This document shows, one piece after another, positions 7,370 to 15,118 of a stretch of DNA of 64,000 bases. Every line of letters starts with the position of its first letter. The stretch's first letter is position 1. A model generated the notes under the pieces. It did not search any database and had not been told where the DNA came from. It saw only the letters and a list, made by a program, of their open reading frames with translations. The DNA comes from DASUBN01 sp964584665 (GTDB taxonomy: Bacteria; Pseudomonadota; Gammaproteobacteria; Natronospirales; REEB76), in contig CAZPAO010000012.1 of the NCBI GenBank assembly GCA_964584665.1, positions 1-64,000 of the forward strand. Direction: 5' to 3'. The position numbers and the translations under genes were made by a program.

Positions 7370-8695
7370 ATGTCATTCGATACCCTCGGCCTTTCGGCCG
7401 AATTGCTGCGTGCTGTCAAAGAACAGGGCTATAACGAGCCCACTCCGGTGCAGACACGCGCCATCCCCGTGGTCATCTCCGGGCGCGACCTCCAGGCCGC
7501 CGCCCAGACGGGCACCGGCAAGACGGCGGGCTTCACCCTGCCCCTCTTGCAGCGCCTCCAGACCAGCCCCGGCCCGAACGGTGGCCACCGCCACCCGGTA
7601 CGGGCGCTGATCCTCACGCCGACCCGCGAACTCGCCGCCCAGGTGGGCGAGAGCGTGCAGACCTACGGCAAGTACCTGCGCTTCTCCACCGCCATCATCT
7701 TCGGCGGCGTGAACATCAACCCGCAGATCGACAAGCTGCGCCGCGGCGTGGACATCGTCATCGCCACCCCGGGCCGCCTGCTGGACCACGTCGAGCAGCG
7801 CACCATCGACCTCTCGAAGGTCGAGATCCTGGTGCTGGACGAGGCTGACCGCATGCTGGACATGGGCTTCATCCGCGACATCCGCCGGGTGCTGGCCCTG
7901 TTGCCGAAACAGCGCCAGAACCTGATGTTCTCGGCGACCTTCTCCGATGACATCCGCGGCCTCGCTGCCGGCATCCTGAAGGACCCGGAGACCATCGACG
8001 TGGCGCCCCGCAACTCCACGGCAGAGCGCGTCAGCCAGCGCATCTACCCGGTGGACCAGGGCCGCAAGCGCATGCTGCTGGCCAAGCTCATCACCGAAGG
8101 CGATTGGAAGCAGGTGCTGGTGTTCAGCCGCACCAAGCACGGCGCCAACCGCCTGGCGGAGCAGCTCGGCAAGGACGGTATCCAGGCCGCCGCCATCCAC
8201 GGCAACAAGAGCCAGGGTGCGCGCACGCGTGCGCTCGCGGACTTCAAGGCCGGCCGGGTGCGAGTGCTGGTGGCGACGGACATCGCCGCCCGCGGCCTGG
8301 ACATCGACATGCTGCCCCACGTGGTGAACTACGAGCTGCCGAACGTGCCCGAGGACTACGTGCACCGCATCGGCCGCACCGGCCGCGCCGGCAGCTCGGG
8401 CGAGGCCATCTCGCTGGTGGCAGGCGCCGAGCGCAGCTTGCTGCGTGACATCGAGCGTCTGCTGCGTACCGAGATCCCGCAGACCATCGTGCCTGGCTTC
8501 GAACCGGGCCAGGCTCCGTTGCATGAGCCGGATGCGCGCCCTGCGCGCAGCCACGCGCCACGCCGCCACAACGGTGGCGGCCAGGGACGACAGGGCGGCC
8601 ACAGCCGTCCCGGTTCCCGCGACCATGGCCATGGCAACAGCCAGGGCCGCAGCCGCAGCAATGGCAACGGCGGCGATCGCAACGGCAATCGCTAA
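7370..8695 (+). CDS. rhlE: RhlE-type DEAD-box ATP-dependent RNA helicase
   Basis: 441 residues. The helicase core occupies about residues 1-370 with all motifs in order: Q motif (YNEPTPVQ, 21-28), AQTGTGKT (45-52), PTRELAAQ (84-91), TPGRLLD, DEAD (157-160), SAT (188-190), then the second RecA domain ending in VATDIAARGLDI and HRIGRTGRAG. The last 50 or so residues are a low-complexity Gly/Arg/Asn/His tail, normal for RhlE and likely RNA-binding. It acts in RNA remodelling, degradosome work or ribosome assembly, often at low temperature. A strong terminator follows. Confidence 0.92.
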   Translation: MSFDTLGLSAELLRAVKEQGYNEPTPVQTRAIPVVISGRDLQAAAQTGTGKTAGFTLPLLQRLQTSPGPNGGHRHPVRALILTPTRELAAQVGESVQTYGKYLRFSTAIIFGGVNINPQIDKLRRGVDIVIATPGRLLDHVEQRTIDLSKVEILVLDEADRMLDMGFIRDIRRVLALLPKQRQNLMFSATFSDDIRGLAAGILKDPETIDVAPRNSTAERVSQRIYPVDQGRKRMLLAKLITEGDWKQVLVFSRTKHGANRLAEQLGKDGIQAAAIHGNKSQGARTRALADFKAGRVRVLVATDIAARGLDIDMLPHVVNYELPNVPEDYVHRIGRTGRAGSSGEAISLVAGAERSLLRDIERLLRTEIPQTIVPGFEPGQAPLHEPDARPARSHAPRRHNGGGQGRQGGHSRPGSRDHGHGNSQGRSRSNGNGGDRNGNR

Positions 8696-8716
8696 GATAT
8701 AGAGCTTAGATGGATG

Positions 8717-8747
8717 GCCCGCGGTGCGAGAGCGCCGCGGGCTTTTT
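8717..8747 (+). terminator. Intrinsic terminator after rhlE
   Basis: GCCCGCGG (8717-8724) pairs with CCGCGGGC (8735-8742), followed by TTTTT. It touches the stop codon of the convergent acetyltransferase gene. Confidence 0.88.
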
Positions 8748-9340
8748 CATGCGCGCCTGAGCTTCGCCTCGAGCGCCAGCTTCACCGAGGGCCACTCGTC
8801 ATCCAAGATGCCGAAGTACACGGTGTCCCGCATGCGGCCGCTGTAGGTCAGCGTGTGGCGCCGCAGGATTCCCTCTTGCTTGGCGCCGATACGTAGGATG
8901 GCATTGCGGGACTTATCGTTGAGCCCGTCGGTCTTCAGTTCCACGCGGGTGCAGCCCAGGCTCTCGAAGGCATGGCGCAGCATCAGGAACTTGGCCTCGG
9001 TATTCACCGGGCTGCGCTGCCACGGCTTGCCGATCCAGGTCCAGCCGATCTCGAGCCGTCCGTCCACGCGGCTGACGTTGGCATAGCGGGTGCAGCCCAC
9101 CACCTGCCCCGTCTCCCGCAGGAGGGTGGCGAAAGGCAGGCTCACGCCGCGCGCCTGGTCGGCGAGCGCGGACTCCACGTACTCACGCATGCCTTGCGGA
9201 TCCAGCACCCGGGTGGGCACCCACTGCCAGAGTTCCGAGTCCAGGCCCACGGCGCAGAGGCCTTCCAGATGGGAGAGGCTCAGGGGTTCAAGGCGCACGT
9301 GGGCGCCTTCGAGGGTGACGGGCTTCAATTCTGGCAGCAT
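8747..9340 (-). CDS. GNAT-family N-acetyltransferase (RimJ/RimL-like)
   Basis: 197 residues beginning MLPELKPVTLEGAHVRLEPLS. The RimJ/RimL-like pattern is visible: HLEGLCAVGLDSELWQWVPTR, the beta-4 block LEIGWTWIGKPWQRSPVNTEAKFLMLRHAFESLG, VELKTDGLNDKSRNAILRIGAKQEGILR, and the C-terminal RDTVYFGILDDEW. It transfers an acetyl group from acetyl-CoA, in this subgroup usually to a protein N-terminus or small amine; the substrate is unknown. The stop lies inside the T-run of the rhlE terminator. Confidence 0.85.
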   Translation of the reverse strand: MLPELKPVTLEGAHVRLEPLSLSHLEGLCAVGLDSELWQWVPTRVLDPQGMREYVESALADQARGVSLPFATLLRETGQVVGCTRYANVSRVDGRLEIGWTWIGKPWQRSPVNTEAKFLMLRHAFESLGCTRVELKTDGLNDKSRNAILRIGAKQEGILRRHTLTYSGRMRDTVYFGILDDEWPSVKLALEAKLRRA

Positions 9341-9351
9341 CGGAGACGGTC

Positions 9352-10002
9352 TCAGAACGTGGCGCCGGGCATGACCTTCTGGGCCAGGAAGGACTCCAGT
9401 TCCTTGGCGCTGGAGATGTCCACGCCGATCTCCCTCAGCATGCCGTTCTGCAGGCGGTAGACCCAGCCGTGCACCGTCAGCGGTTGGCCGCGCTTCCACG
9501 CGTCCAACACGATGGTGGTGCGGCACACGTGAAGCACCTGCTCGATGACGTTGAGTTCGCATAGCCGGTCGAGGCGCGTCTCCTGGGTCGGACGGTTGGC
9601 GATGTCCGCCTCGTATTTCTCCTTCACGTCCTTGACATGGCGGAGCCAATTGTCGATGAGGCCGAGAGAAGCGTCGCCGTAGGCAGCCTGCACGCCGCCG
9701 CAACCGTAGTGACCACAGACGATGACGTGCTCCACCTTCAGCACGTCCACCGCGTACTGCAGCACCGAGAGGCAATTGAGGTCCGTATGCACCACCACGT
9801 TGGCCACGTTGCGGTGTACGAACACCTCGCCGGGCATGAGGCCGATGATCTCGTTGGCGGGCACGCGGCTGTCGGCGCAGCCGATCCACAGATACTTTGG
9901 ATTCTGCTGACCGGAGAGCTGCTGGAAGAAGTCAGGCTTGAGGCGTACCACCCCTTCAGCCCAGGCGCGGTTGTTGGCGAAGAGTTCTGGAAGCTTGCTC
10001 AT
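9352..10002 (-). CDS. can: Beta-class carbonic anhydrase
   Basis: 216 residues from the ATG at 10002, preceded by AAGGGGA. Zinc ligands and the Asp/Arg dyad of the beta class are visible: CADSRVPA (Cys, Asp, Arg) and VCGHYGCGGVQAA (His, Cys). It interconverts CO2 and bicarbonate in the cytoplasm, supplying bicarbonate to carboxylases. Length and motifs match E. coli Can. An in-frame start ten codons earlier lacks a ribosome-binding site and runs into the next gene. Confidence 0.95.
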   Translation of the reverse strand: MSKLPELFANNRAWAEGVVRLKPDFFQQLSGQQNPKYLWIGCADSRVPANEIIGLMPGEVFVHRNVANVVVHTDLNCLSVLQYAVDVLKVEHVIVCGHYGCGGVQAAYGDASLGLIDNWLRHVKDVKEKYEADIANRPTQETRLDRLCELNVIEQVLHVCRTTIVLDAWKRGQPLTVHGWVYRLQNGMLREIGVDISSAKELESFLAQKVMPGATF

Positions 10003-10021
10003 GCTTTCCCCTTTGATGGGT

Positions 10022-10738
10022 TCAATCGGCACCGTAGCGGAAGGAGCCGAGGAACGCTCCGCTGCGTGCGTCGGCGGCGAGAGCCTGGTCTATGGGATCG
10101 GTGCTGGCACTGGCTTGACCCGTCGGCACCGGCTTGCAGACCGAGCAACCCACGGGCCACTCGGCCCACAGCATCGCTACCTTGCCCTGCTCCGCCGTGA
10201 CGTACATCAGTATATAGGCGGTGTAGTCCTCGGCCATGCCTAAGTTGCCCAGCAGAACCTCGGTGGGCACCCGCTGGGTATAGAGCCGCAAGAGCCCCGT
10301 GGTGGCGCCCGCATGCCAGGGGCGCTCCTCCACGAGGTGCAGAGGTTCTACCCGAGCCTGCACCAGTTGCTTGCCGAAGAAACGCATGGCCCCGTCCGCC
10401 ACCTGCCCCATGTCAGGCACCACATGACCGCTGGCGGGGAAATCCTCCATGTAGGCCCGGTAATACTCACCGGGCTTGTCCAGAGGGATGAAGCTGGCGT
10501 AGCCGATATTGGGATGGTATTCCTCGCCCACGCTCATGTAAGCGTAAGTCGGGTCAGAAGGAGAGATGGGGCTCGCGATGCCGAACCAGCCGCGCATGTC
10601 ATGGTAGATCCCCTGCTCCAGGCGGCCCTGCAAGGGCCCCGTGGCGTAGTACGGATGCGGCGGCGCGACAGGCGTGGAAGCACAGCCCGTCAGCAGCAGC
10701 AGGCAGAAGCCGGCGATTCTCAAGATGGGATATCTCAA
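10022..10738 (-). CDS. Predicted lipoprotein of unknown function
   Basis: 238 residues from a TTG at 10738 that overlaps the DUF1272 stop as TTGA; the ATG at 10756 is an alternative. Either gives a lipoprotein signal with the lipobox LLTGC. The mature part has paired cysteines near the end (WPVGCSVCKPVP) and no family I recognise. It is the last gene of a three-gene minus-strand run (lipoprotein, DUF1272 protein, lipoprotein). Confidence 0.7.
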   Translation of the reverse strand: MRYPILRIAGFCLLLLTGCASTPVAPPHPYYATGPLQGRLEQGIYHDMRGWFGIASPISPSDPTYAYMSVGEEYHPNIGYASFIPLDKPGEYYRAYMEDFPASGHVVPDMGQVADGAMRFFGKQLVQARVEPLHLVEERPWHAGATTGLLRLYTQRVPTEVLLGNLGMAEDYTAYILMYVTAEQGKVAMLWAEWPVGCSVCKPVPTGQASASTDPIDQALAADARSGAFLGSFRYGAD

Positions 10739-10983
10739 GCGGCCGCGCCCGCGCATTTCGGGTTGTGCACCCGCTTCACTGAAGGGGGATGTTTCTCCAG
10801 AAGCTTCGCCGGGCGCACCGGCCGCGCCTGGAAGTTGCCGCCGCAATTGGGGCACACGCCCTGCAAGCGCTCCTCGACGCAATCGCGGCAGAATGTGCAC
10901 TCGAAGGTGCAGATCATGGCCTCGATGGAATCCGGCGGCAGATCTTTGTCGCAGCACTCGCAGTTGGGGCGCAGTTCGAGCAT
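10735..10983 (-). CDS. DUF1272 small zinc-ribbon-like protein
   Basis: 82 residues. MLELRPNCECCDKDLPPDS...CTFECTFCRDCVEERLQGVCPNCGGNF shows four CxxC-type pairs, the hallmark of DUF1272, a small cysteine-rich predicted metal-binding domain. GGAGGA precedes the ATG. The function of the family is unknown. It is coupled to the lipoprotein gene downstream by a four-base overlap. Confidence 0.9.
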   Translation of the reverse strand: MLELRPNCECCDKDLPPDSIEAMICTFECTFCRDCVEERLQGVCPNCGGNFQARPVRPAKLLEKHPPSVKRVHNPKCAGAAA

Positions 10984-10987
10984 GGCT

Positions 10988-11578
10988 TCATCCTCCGGAA
11001 GGCTGGGGGACCGGCGCGGTGATGGCTGCTGGCACGGGTATCACGGGCAAAGGCATCGGAGTCAGGGGACGGGCGGCGTCCAGCGCCAATCCGACCCTGG
11101 GGTTGGCACACAACAGGTGTTCGGTGGGATAAGGCGCGAACGCATCCTGCGCATAGTCATAGGCCCAGGCACCCTCGAAATGATCGAACCAGGCCTCACC
11201 CTGATCGTAGTCCGCCACCGCCACGATGCGTGAATTGGGCACCTGATCATCCATGCAGTTGCCCATGACGATGATCTGGCCCTGATGAAGCAGCGGGATG
11301 TCCTGCACCGCCACCACCTTCCAGACCTGGGTCAGTTTGTTGGGCGTCGTGTTCTCATCCGCACTCACCACGTAGTGATCGCCCTGCCACACCAGGGACA
11401 TCCCCCAATCGACACTGGGCTTGGACTCATCGAATTGCATGGTGTCCTGGTCCACGAGATAGAGCGGGCCATAGACCAGCTTCGGATCCTGGCCGATGAA
11501 CTGGTTGATCTCCTTCGGCACGCAAGCCGAGAGCGCCGTGAGGCAGACCAGGGACAACAAGGCGGATATACGCGTCAT
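10988..11578 (-). CDS. Predicted lipoprotein of unknown function
   Basis: 196 residues from the ATG at 11578 (MTRISALLSLVCLTALSAC), a clear lipobox signal. The mature part is acidic and rich in Asp, Gln and Tyr, with a proline-rich end (PLPVIPVPAAITAPVPQPSGG). I do not recognise a family. It stands four bases upstream of the DUF1272 gene, so the three genes are probably one operon. Confidence 0.7.
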   Translation of the reverse strand: MTRISALLSLVCLTALSACVPKEINQFIGQDPKLVYGPLYLVDQDTMQFDESKPSVDWGMSLVWQGDHYVVSADENTTPNKLTQVWKVVAVQDIPLLHQGQIIVMGNCMDDQVPNSRIVAVADYDQGEAWFDHFEGAWAYDYAQDAFAPYPTEHLLCANPRVGLALDAARPLTPMPLPVIPVPAAITAPVPQPSGG

Positions 11579-11625
11579 GGCACCCATTCTAGCGTGGCCC
11601 CGTGCGCGGGTCTTGGGCCAGAGAC

Positions 11626-11784
11626 TTGACAGGACGTCAGCCAGCTATAAGATAGCCGCCCCATGAGAACCCATAGCCTCCACAGCATGCTGCATCAAGT
11701 CAGCCGACAACCTTAAAGGTCCGGCTCGGGCACGTTCGCCCGCATGTTTTCAGCAGAAAACCGCCGGATTGGCGGTTTCTTTTT
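11626..11784 (+). promoter_or_regulatory. Promoter, short leader ORF and attenuator-like terminator ahead of lysE
   Basis: TTGACA at 11626-11631 and TAAGAT at 11648-11653 (16-base spacer) form a good promoter. A 17-codon ORF begins almost at the expected transcript start (11663-11716, MRTHSLHSMLHQVSRQP, with three His). It is followed by a CGGGC/GCCCG hairpin and then an intrinsic terminator: AAACCGCC (11758-11765), five-base loop, GGCGGTTT (11771-11778), then TCTTTTT. The exporter gene starts 27 bases later. The layout fits transcription attenuation or a small RNA. Confidence 0.55.
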
Positions 11785-11810
11785 GGGTTTCGGTATCAGG
11801 AGGATGGGAC

Positions 11811-12428
11811 ATGCACTTCGATCTTTTCGCACGTGGTCTCGTGATCGGCTTCGCCATCGCGGCACCGGTTGGCCCCATCGGCATGCTGGTGATCCGCCGC
11901 ACCCTGGCGGAAGGACGCTTGCTAGGCCTGCTCACGGGCCTGGGGGCTGCCGTGGCGGACTCTCTCTATGGCTGCGTGGGCGCCTTCGGCCTCACCTTCA
12001 TCTCCAGCTTCCTCATGGGCTATGCCTTCTGGACGAAGCTGATCGGCGGTGCTTTCCTGGTCTACCTCGGTATCACGACCTTCCGCAGCAAGCCGAAGGA
12101 AGAGAGCACGGGCAATACCAAGGCACGCTATGCCAGTGCCTTCTTCACGACGTTGCTGCTCACGCTCACGAATCCCGCCACGATACTTTCATTCATGGCA
12201 GTGTTCGCGGGTCTGGGCCTGGGGACCAGCGGCGGGGACTACGGCGCGGCGGCGATAGTCGTGGCGGGCGTGTTCGTGGGCTCGGCGCTGTGGTGGCTGC
12301 TGCTCTCGGGCGGCGTGTCACTGGTGCGGCACAAGCTCAAGCCCGGCACCATGAAGTGGATCAACTACGGCTCAGGTGCGTTCCTGTCTGCGTTCGGTGT
12401 CTATGCCTTGTTGAGCCTCGCGTTCTAG
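11811..12428 (+). CDS. LysE-family amino acid/metabolite exporter
   Basis: 205 residues with about six transmembrane segments. The N-terminal block GFAIAAPVGPIGMLVIRRTLAEGRLLGLLTGLGAAVADSLYG is the LysE/RhtB signature. The ATG at 11811 has AGGAGGA upstream. Members export basic amino acids, homoserine/threonine or related metabolites from the cytoplasm; the substrate cannot be told here. The stop overlaps the convergent lpd stop. Expression probably depends on readthrough of the terminator in its leader. Confidence 0.88.
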   Translation: MHFDLFARGLVIGFAIAAPVGPIGMLVIRRTLAEGRLLGLLTGLGAAVADSLYGCVGAFGLTFISSFLMGYAFWTKLIGGAFLVYLGITTFRSKPKEESTGNTKARYASAFFTTLLLTLTNPATILSFMAVFAGLGLGTSGGDYGAAAIVVAGVFVGSALWWLLLSGGVSLVRHKLKPGTMKWINYGSGAFLSAFGVYALLSLAF

Positions 12429-14203
12429 TGCTTCTTCGGCGCATAGAGATCGGTGATGGTCCCTTCGAACACCTCCGCCGCAAGCATCACGCTCTCGTTC
12501 AGGGTGGGATGCGGATGGATGGTGAGGCCGATGTCCTCGGCGTTGGCGCCCATCTCGATGGCGAGCGAGAGTTCGCCTATCAACTCACCGGCGTTCACGC
12601 CGACGGTGGCGGCGCCGATGAGCCGGTCCGTGCCTTCCTCGAAGATGAGCTTGGTCATGCCGTCGGTGCGGTCGATGGAGCGGGCGCGGCCTGAGGCCGC
12701 CCAGGGGAACACGCCCTTGCCGTAGGCGATGCCCTGGGCCTTGGCTTCGATCTCCGTGAGGCCGACCCAGGCCACTTCCGGATCTGTGTAGGCGACGGAG
12801 GGGATGACCCGCGCATCGAAGAAGCGCTTGTGCCCCGCCGCCACTTCCGCGGCCACGTGGGCCTCATGGCTCGCCTTGTGGGCCAGCATGGGATTGCCGA
12901 TGACATCGCCGATCGCGAAGATGTTGCCGGCGCTGGTGCGCATCTGCCGGTCCACGGGGATGAAGCCGCGCTCGTCCACCGTGACGCCCGCCTTCGCCGC
13001 GTCCAACATCTTGCCGTTGGGGCGGCGACCCACCGCCACCAGCACGCGGCCGTAAGTCTGGGGTTCCGGCGCGCCCTCGCCTTCGAAGTTGGCCTGGATG
13101 CCTTGCTTCGTCGCCTCCAGCTTCGCAACCTTCACGCCGAGCAGGATCTGCTCGTAACGCTTCTTGATGCGCTGCTCCAGGGGCCGCACCACGTCCCGGT
13201 CCGCGCCGGGGATGAGGGTCTCGGTGAGTTCGACGACCGTGACCTTCACGCCCAGGGCGTCATACACGCAGGCCATCTCCAGGCCGATGATGCCGCCGCC
13301 CACCACCAGCAGGCGTTCCGGCAGGTCCTTGAGTTCCAAGGCGCCCGTCGAGTCCATGATGCGCGGATCGTCCGGCAGGCCCGGGATACGCGTCACCTCG
13401 CTGCCGGTGGCGATGATGCACTGTCCGAACTTGATGACGGTCTGCTTGCCGTCCAGCTCCGCCGCGATATGGTGCGGGCCCAGGAACTTGGCGCTACCCT
13501 GCACCAGCTGCACCTTGCGCTGCTTCGCCAGCATGGCGAGGCCGTCGGTGGACTTCTTGACCACCTTCTCCTTGAAGCCGCGGAGCTTATCCAGGTCGAT
13601 CTTGGGCTTGCCGAACACCACGCCGTTCTCGGCCATGGCTTCCGCATCCTCGATGACCTTGGCGGCATGCAGCAGTGCCTTGGAGGGGATGCAGCCCACG
13701 TTGGTGCAGACGCCGCCGAGCGCGGCGTAACGCTCCACCAGCACCGTCTGCAGTCCCAGGTCCGACGCGCGGTAAGCCGCGCTGTAGCCGCCCGGGCCGG
13801 AGCCGATCACCACCATCTGGCACTCGATGTCATGCTTGCCGGAGTATTCGGGGACATTCGCCGCAGCGGGCGCCGGCTTGGGCGCTTCAGCCTTGGGCGC
13901 AGCCGCGGCAGCAATCGGTGCAGCGGGTTTTGACGCTGTAGCCTTCGGCGCCTCAGCCGTCTCACTCACTTCCAGCACAGCCACCAGGGTGCCCTGGGAA
14001 GCCTTGTCACCCTTCTTGAGTTTGACCTCTTTCACCGTCCCCGCCGCGGGCGATGGCACGTCCATGGCGGCCTTGTCCGTCTCCAGGGTCACGAGCCCCT
14101 GCTCCTTGGTGATCGAGTCGCCGGGCTTCACCAGCACTTCGATGACTTCCACATCCTTGAAGTTGCCGATGTCCGGGACTTTGACTTCGAGGGTCTTGGC
14201 CAT
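12425..14203 (-). CDS. lpdA: Dihydrolipoyl dehydrogenase (E3) with N-terminal lipoyl domain
   Basis: 592 residues. The lipoyl domain comes first (residues about 1-80, lysine in ETDKAAMDVP), then an Ala/Pro linker, then a full E3: GSGPGGYSAA (FAD), GGVCTNVGCIPSKALLHA (redox disulfide), GGGIIGLEMA (NAD), and HPHPTLNESV (catalytic His-Glu). It reoxidises dihydrolipoyl groups of the pyruvate dehydrogenase complex, passing electrons to NAD+. The ATG at 14203 is chosen because it begins the lipoyl domain. It is separated from aceF by two unrelated small genes. Confidence 0.96.
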   Translation of the reverse strand: MAKTLEVKVPDIGNFKDVEVIEVLVKPGDSITKEQGLVTLETDKAAMDVPSPAAGTVKEVKLKKGDKASQGTLVAVLEVSETAEAPKATASKPAAPIAAAAAPKAEAPKPAPAAANVPEYSGKHDIECQMVVIGSGPGGYSAAYRASDLGLQTVLVERYAALGGVCTNVGCIPSKALLHAAKVIEDAEAMAENGVVFGKPKIDLDKLRGFKEKVVKKSTDGLAMLAKQRKVQLVQGSAKFLGPHHIAAELDGKQTVIKFGQCIIATGSEVTRIPGLPDDPRIMDSTGALELKDLPERLLVVGGGIIGLEMACVYDALGVKVTVVELTETLIPGADRDVVRPLEQRIKKRYEQILLGVKVAKLEATKQGIQANFEGEGAPEPQTYGRVLVAVGRRPNGKMLDAAKAGVTVDERGFIPVDRQMRTSAGNIFAIGDVIGNPMLAHKASHEAHVAAEVAAGHKRFFDARVIPSVAYTDPEVAWVGLTEIEAKAQGIAYGKGVFPWAASGRARSIDRTDGMTKLIFEEGTDRLIGAATVGVNAGELIGELSLAIEMGANAEDIGLTIHPHPTLNESVMLAAEVFEGTITDLYAPKKH

Positions 14204-14237
14204 GGTTATTCTCTTGTTTCGATAGATGGGACTGGGT

Positions 14238-14618
14238 TCAGCCCCAACGGTTCGCATTCTTGGGGAAACCGGGGCGTTGCACACGCACCACGCAGAAGCG
14301 CTGGCCGGTGGGGGCCTGCATCACCACCCAGCGGGGCAGTTCCTGCACCACCGTGGCGCCGAGATGCTCCAGGCGCTTCACTTCGGCGGGGATGTCATCG
14401 GTCTCGATGTCGATGTGCACCCGGCTCTCGTGGTACACCTTCTGGATCTCCACGATGGGCTCATCGGGCGGGGTCTCCAGCATGCGGTAGTTGCCACGGC
14501 TGCCGCTGTGGCCCATGTCCACCGGGCGGCCCAGCGCCTCGCCCCAGAAGCGGGCGGCTGCATCCACGTCTTCGGCTTTGCAATCTATGAGCACAGCACA
14601 GAGGCGGGAATGGTGCAT
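14238..14618 (-). CDS. VOC (glyoxalase/bleomycin-resistance fold) family protein
   Basis: 126 residues with the paired beta-alpha-beta-beta-beta pattern of one VOC domain: AVLIDCKAEDVDAAARFWGEALGRPVD at the start, VHIDIETDDIPAEVKRLEHLGATVV in the middle, and WVVMQAPTGQRFCVVR at the end. Family members bind a metal and act on small electrophiles or simply bind ligands. No substrate is predictable. It sits inside the pdh gene run, so it is probably co-transcribed with aceF and lpd. Confidence 0.82.
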   Translation of the reverse strand: MHHSRLCAVLIDCKAEDVDAAARFWGEALGRPVDMGHSGSRGNYRMLETPPDEPIVEIQKVYHESRVHIDIETDDIPAEVKRLEHLGATVVQELPRWVVMQAPTGQRFCVVRVQRPGFPKNANRWG

Positions 14619-14627
14619 GCCAGAGCC

Positions 14628-15110
14628 TCAGATAGCGCCGTTCACTTGAGCATCGACGATCTTTCGCTGGTCCGGGTCGTATTCCAAACCAAACATGTAT
14701 GGCCCGCCATCACAGATGATTACTGGTTTCTGAGCTTCGTTGTTGGCCGGATCGTAATCGAGATCGTAAAAATTGCCGTAGATCAGACGCTTTCCATTTA
14801 CGACTATACCCACATACTGACGATGATAGCGAGCAAGCTTTCCCGGAGGAGTACCCCTCCGCTCAGGTGGGCGCCATGAAGTGAAGAAATCATCTATACG
14901 GCGTTCGAGAGCGTCAATTTGCTCTGCGGTAGGCGTCCAGAACTCGGAAACGTTCTGAGGGGTATCCCTGGAACACTGCTTCAATAAATCTGGGCCTGCA
15001 CTTATGGGAAGGATGAAGGCATTCTTGGACAAAGGTTTATCGGTTGCGTACACAGCCGATGCCACAAGAAGAAGTGACATCAGTAAACTTATGCGCAGGA
15101 TGCGATGCAT
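14628..15110 (-). CDS. Exported protein of unknown function
   Basis: 160 residues with a signal peptide (MHRILRISLLMSLLLVASAVYA). The mature part contains QYVGIVVNGKRLIYGNFYD and ICDGGPYMFGLEYDPDQRKI, patterns also seen in small secreted hypothetical proteins. I do not recognise a named family. Base composition is visibly more AT-rich than in the flanking aceF and lpd genes, which suggests later insertion into the operon. Confidence 0.7.
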   Translation of the reverse strand: MHRILRISLLMSLLLVASAVYATDKPLSKNAFILPISAGPDLLKQCSRDTPQNVSEFWTPTAEQIDALERRIDDFFTSWRPPERRGTPPGKLARYHRQYVGIVVNGKRLIYGNFYDLDYDPANNEAQKPVIICDGGPYMFGLEYDPDQRKIVDAQVNGAI

Positions 15111-15118
15111 ACCAGCAG

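Noticed and set aside
11655..11784. A known riboswitch class in the lysE leader
   Set aside because: No lysine, yybP-ykoY or other consensus core could be recognised; kept only as a leader-peptide/terminator candidate.
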